Of a stretch of 64,000 nt of DNA, positions 63,914-64,000 are shown piece after piece. The DNA lies in the NCBI RefSeq assembly GCF_007671685.1, contig NZ_VCNL01000001.1, forward strand, positions 434,001 through 498,000. Reading direction: 5' to 3'. Both the position numbers and the translations under genes were made by a program. Under the pieces are notes generated by a model, which made no database searches, was not told where the DNA came from, and saw only the letters and a program-made list of their open reading frames with translations. Numbering within the stretch: position 1 is the first letter of the stretch; each line of letters starts with the position of its first letter. The stretch comes from Halorubrum salsamenti (GTDB taxonomy: Archaea; Halobacteriota; Halobacteria; Halobacteriales; Haloferacaceae).

Positions 63914-64000
63914 ATGGCGGCCCTCCAATCCCTCCGCCCGGCAGCCAGTGGCGTCGTTCGCAACCCGATACTCGTGCTCATCACGGCGCTGTACGGGCTC
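63914..64000 (+). CDS. N-terminus of a membrane protein (DUF7847-like), runs off the window
   Basis: Only 29 residues are present: MAALQSLRPAASGVVRNPIL and VLITALYGL, the start of a first hydrophobic helix. It resembles the beginning of haloarchaeal DUF7847 membrane proteins (from memory). A TATA-like GATTTATG lies about 28 bases upstream. Confidence 0.6.
   Translation, partial: MAALQSLRPAASGVVRNPILVLITALYGL

Overview
The window is a stretch of haloarchaeal chromosome, most likely from Halorubrum or a close relative (inference from content, not a database match). The sequence is very GC-rich, the proteins are rich in Asp and Glu, TATA boxes often lie 24-30 bases before the start codon (leaderless transcription), and the genes include archaeal TFB, topoisomerase VI A/B, HTH-10 (Bat-type) regulators, an Orc1/Cdc6-like ATPase, Tat lipoproteins and haloarchaea-restricted DUF families. 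I saw no rRNA, tRNA, CRISPR array, intact insertion sequence or prophage. Most of the window is ordinary chromosomal core with short intergenic gaps.

Layout. 1-5.5 kb: menD (cut by the left edge), grpE, surE, a coiled-coil protein, a hexapeptide acyltransferase and purD. 5.6-14.3 kb: thioredoxin-domain (DUF255) protein, HAD phosphatase, geranylgeranyl-reductase-type flavoprotein, TRAM protein, gluconate dehydratase, a DUF2209 gene with an apparent +1 frameshift, and hflX. 14.4-24.1 kb: an acetate island with two acetyl-CoA synthetase paralogues flanking an HTH-10 regulator whose N-terminus resembles a tyrosine recombinase, followed by a two-subunit sodium:acetate-type symporter, a UspA protein and a small membrane protein. 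24.2-42.5 kb: housekeeping genes (cspA, SDRs, top6B-top6A-pfkB kinase, CDGSH protein, msrB, acyl-CoA dehydrogenase, aminotransferase with its Lrp regulator, aldo/keto reductase, purA, HTH protein, a large coiled-coil protein, Nudix, tfb). 42.8-53.9 kb: M24 peptidase, MFS transporter and a complete glycerol catabolism locus (glpABC divergent from glpK and a novel membrane protein). 54-64 kb: Orc1/Cdc6-like ATPase, phosphoglycolate phosphatase, hpt, crotonase, HtrA-type lipoprotein protease, aroC, ZIP transporter, UDP-glucose dehydrogenase and the start of a membrane protein gene.

How genes work together. The acetate island would import acetate (DUF4212/SSS symporter), activate it (Acs) and control this through the Bat-like regulator. 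The glp locus phosphorylates glycerol (GlpK) and oxidises glycerol-3-phosphate into the quinone pool (GlpABC); a membrane protein fused to the glpK operon without a gap is the natural candidate for uptake. MenD supplies the menaquinone that GlpABC would reduce.

The unexplained structure is mainly small-scale. Tandem repeats or hairpins sit on or next to stop codons at five gene ends (grpE/surE, gnaD, hflX, acs1, echA). A 33-base coding minisatellite specifying a DDA-x-TDGGRA-type peptide recurs in three membrane-linked proteins. A helically phased 11-base repeat lies between two convergent genes. A GC-rich array of perfect hairpins is followed by a two-TATA module that recurs elsewhere in the window. 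An isolated hairpin resembles the right end of an IS200/IS605 element. The DUF2209 frame switch at a CCC-TGA site, which lies upstream of and translationally coupled to the ribosome-associated GTPase HflX, and the recombinase-like Bat regulator are the best candidates for undescribed biology.
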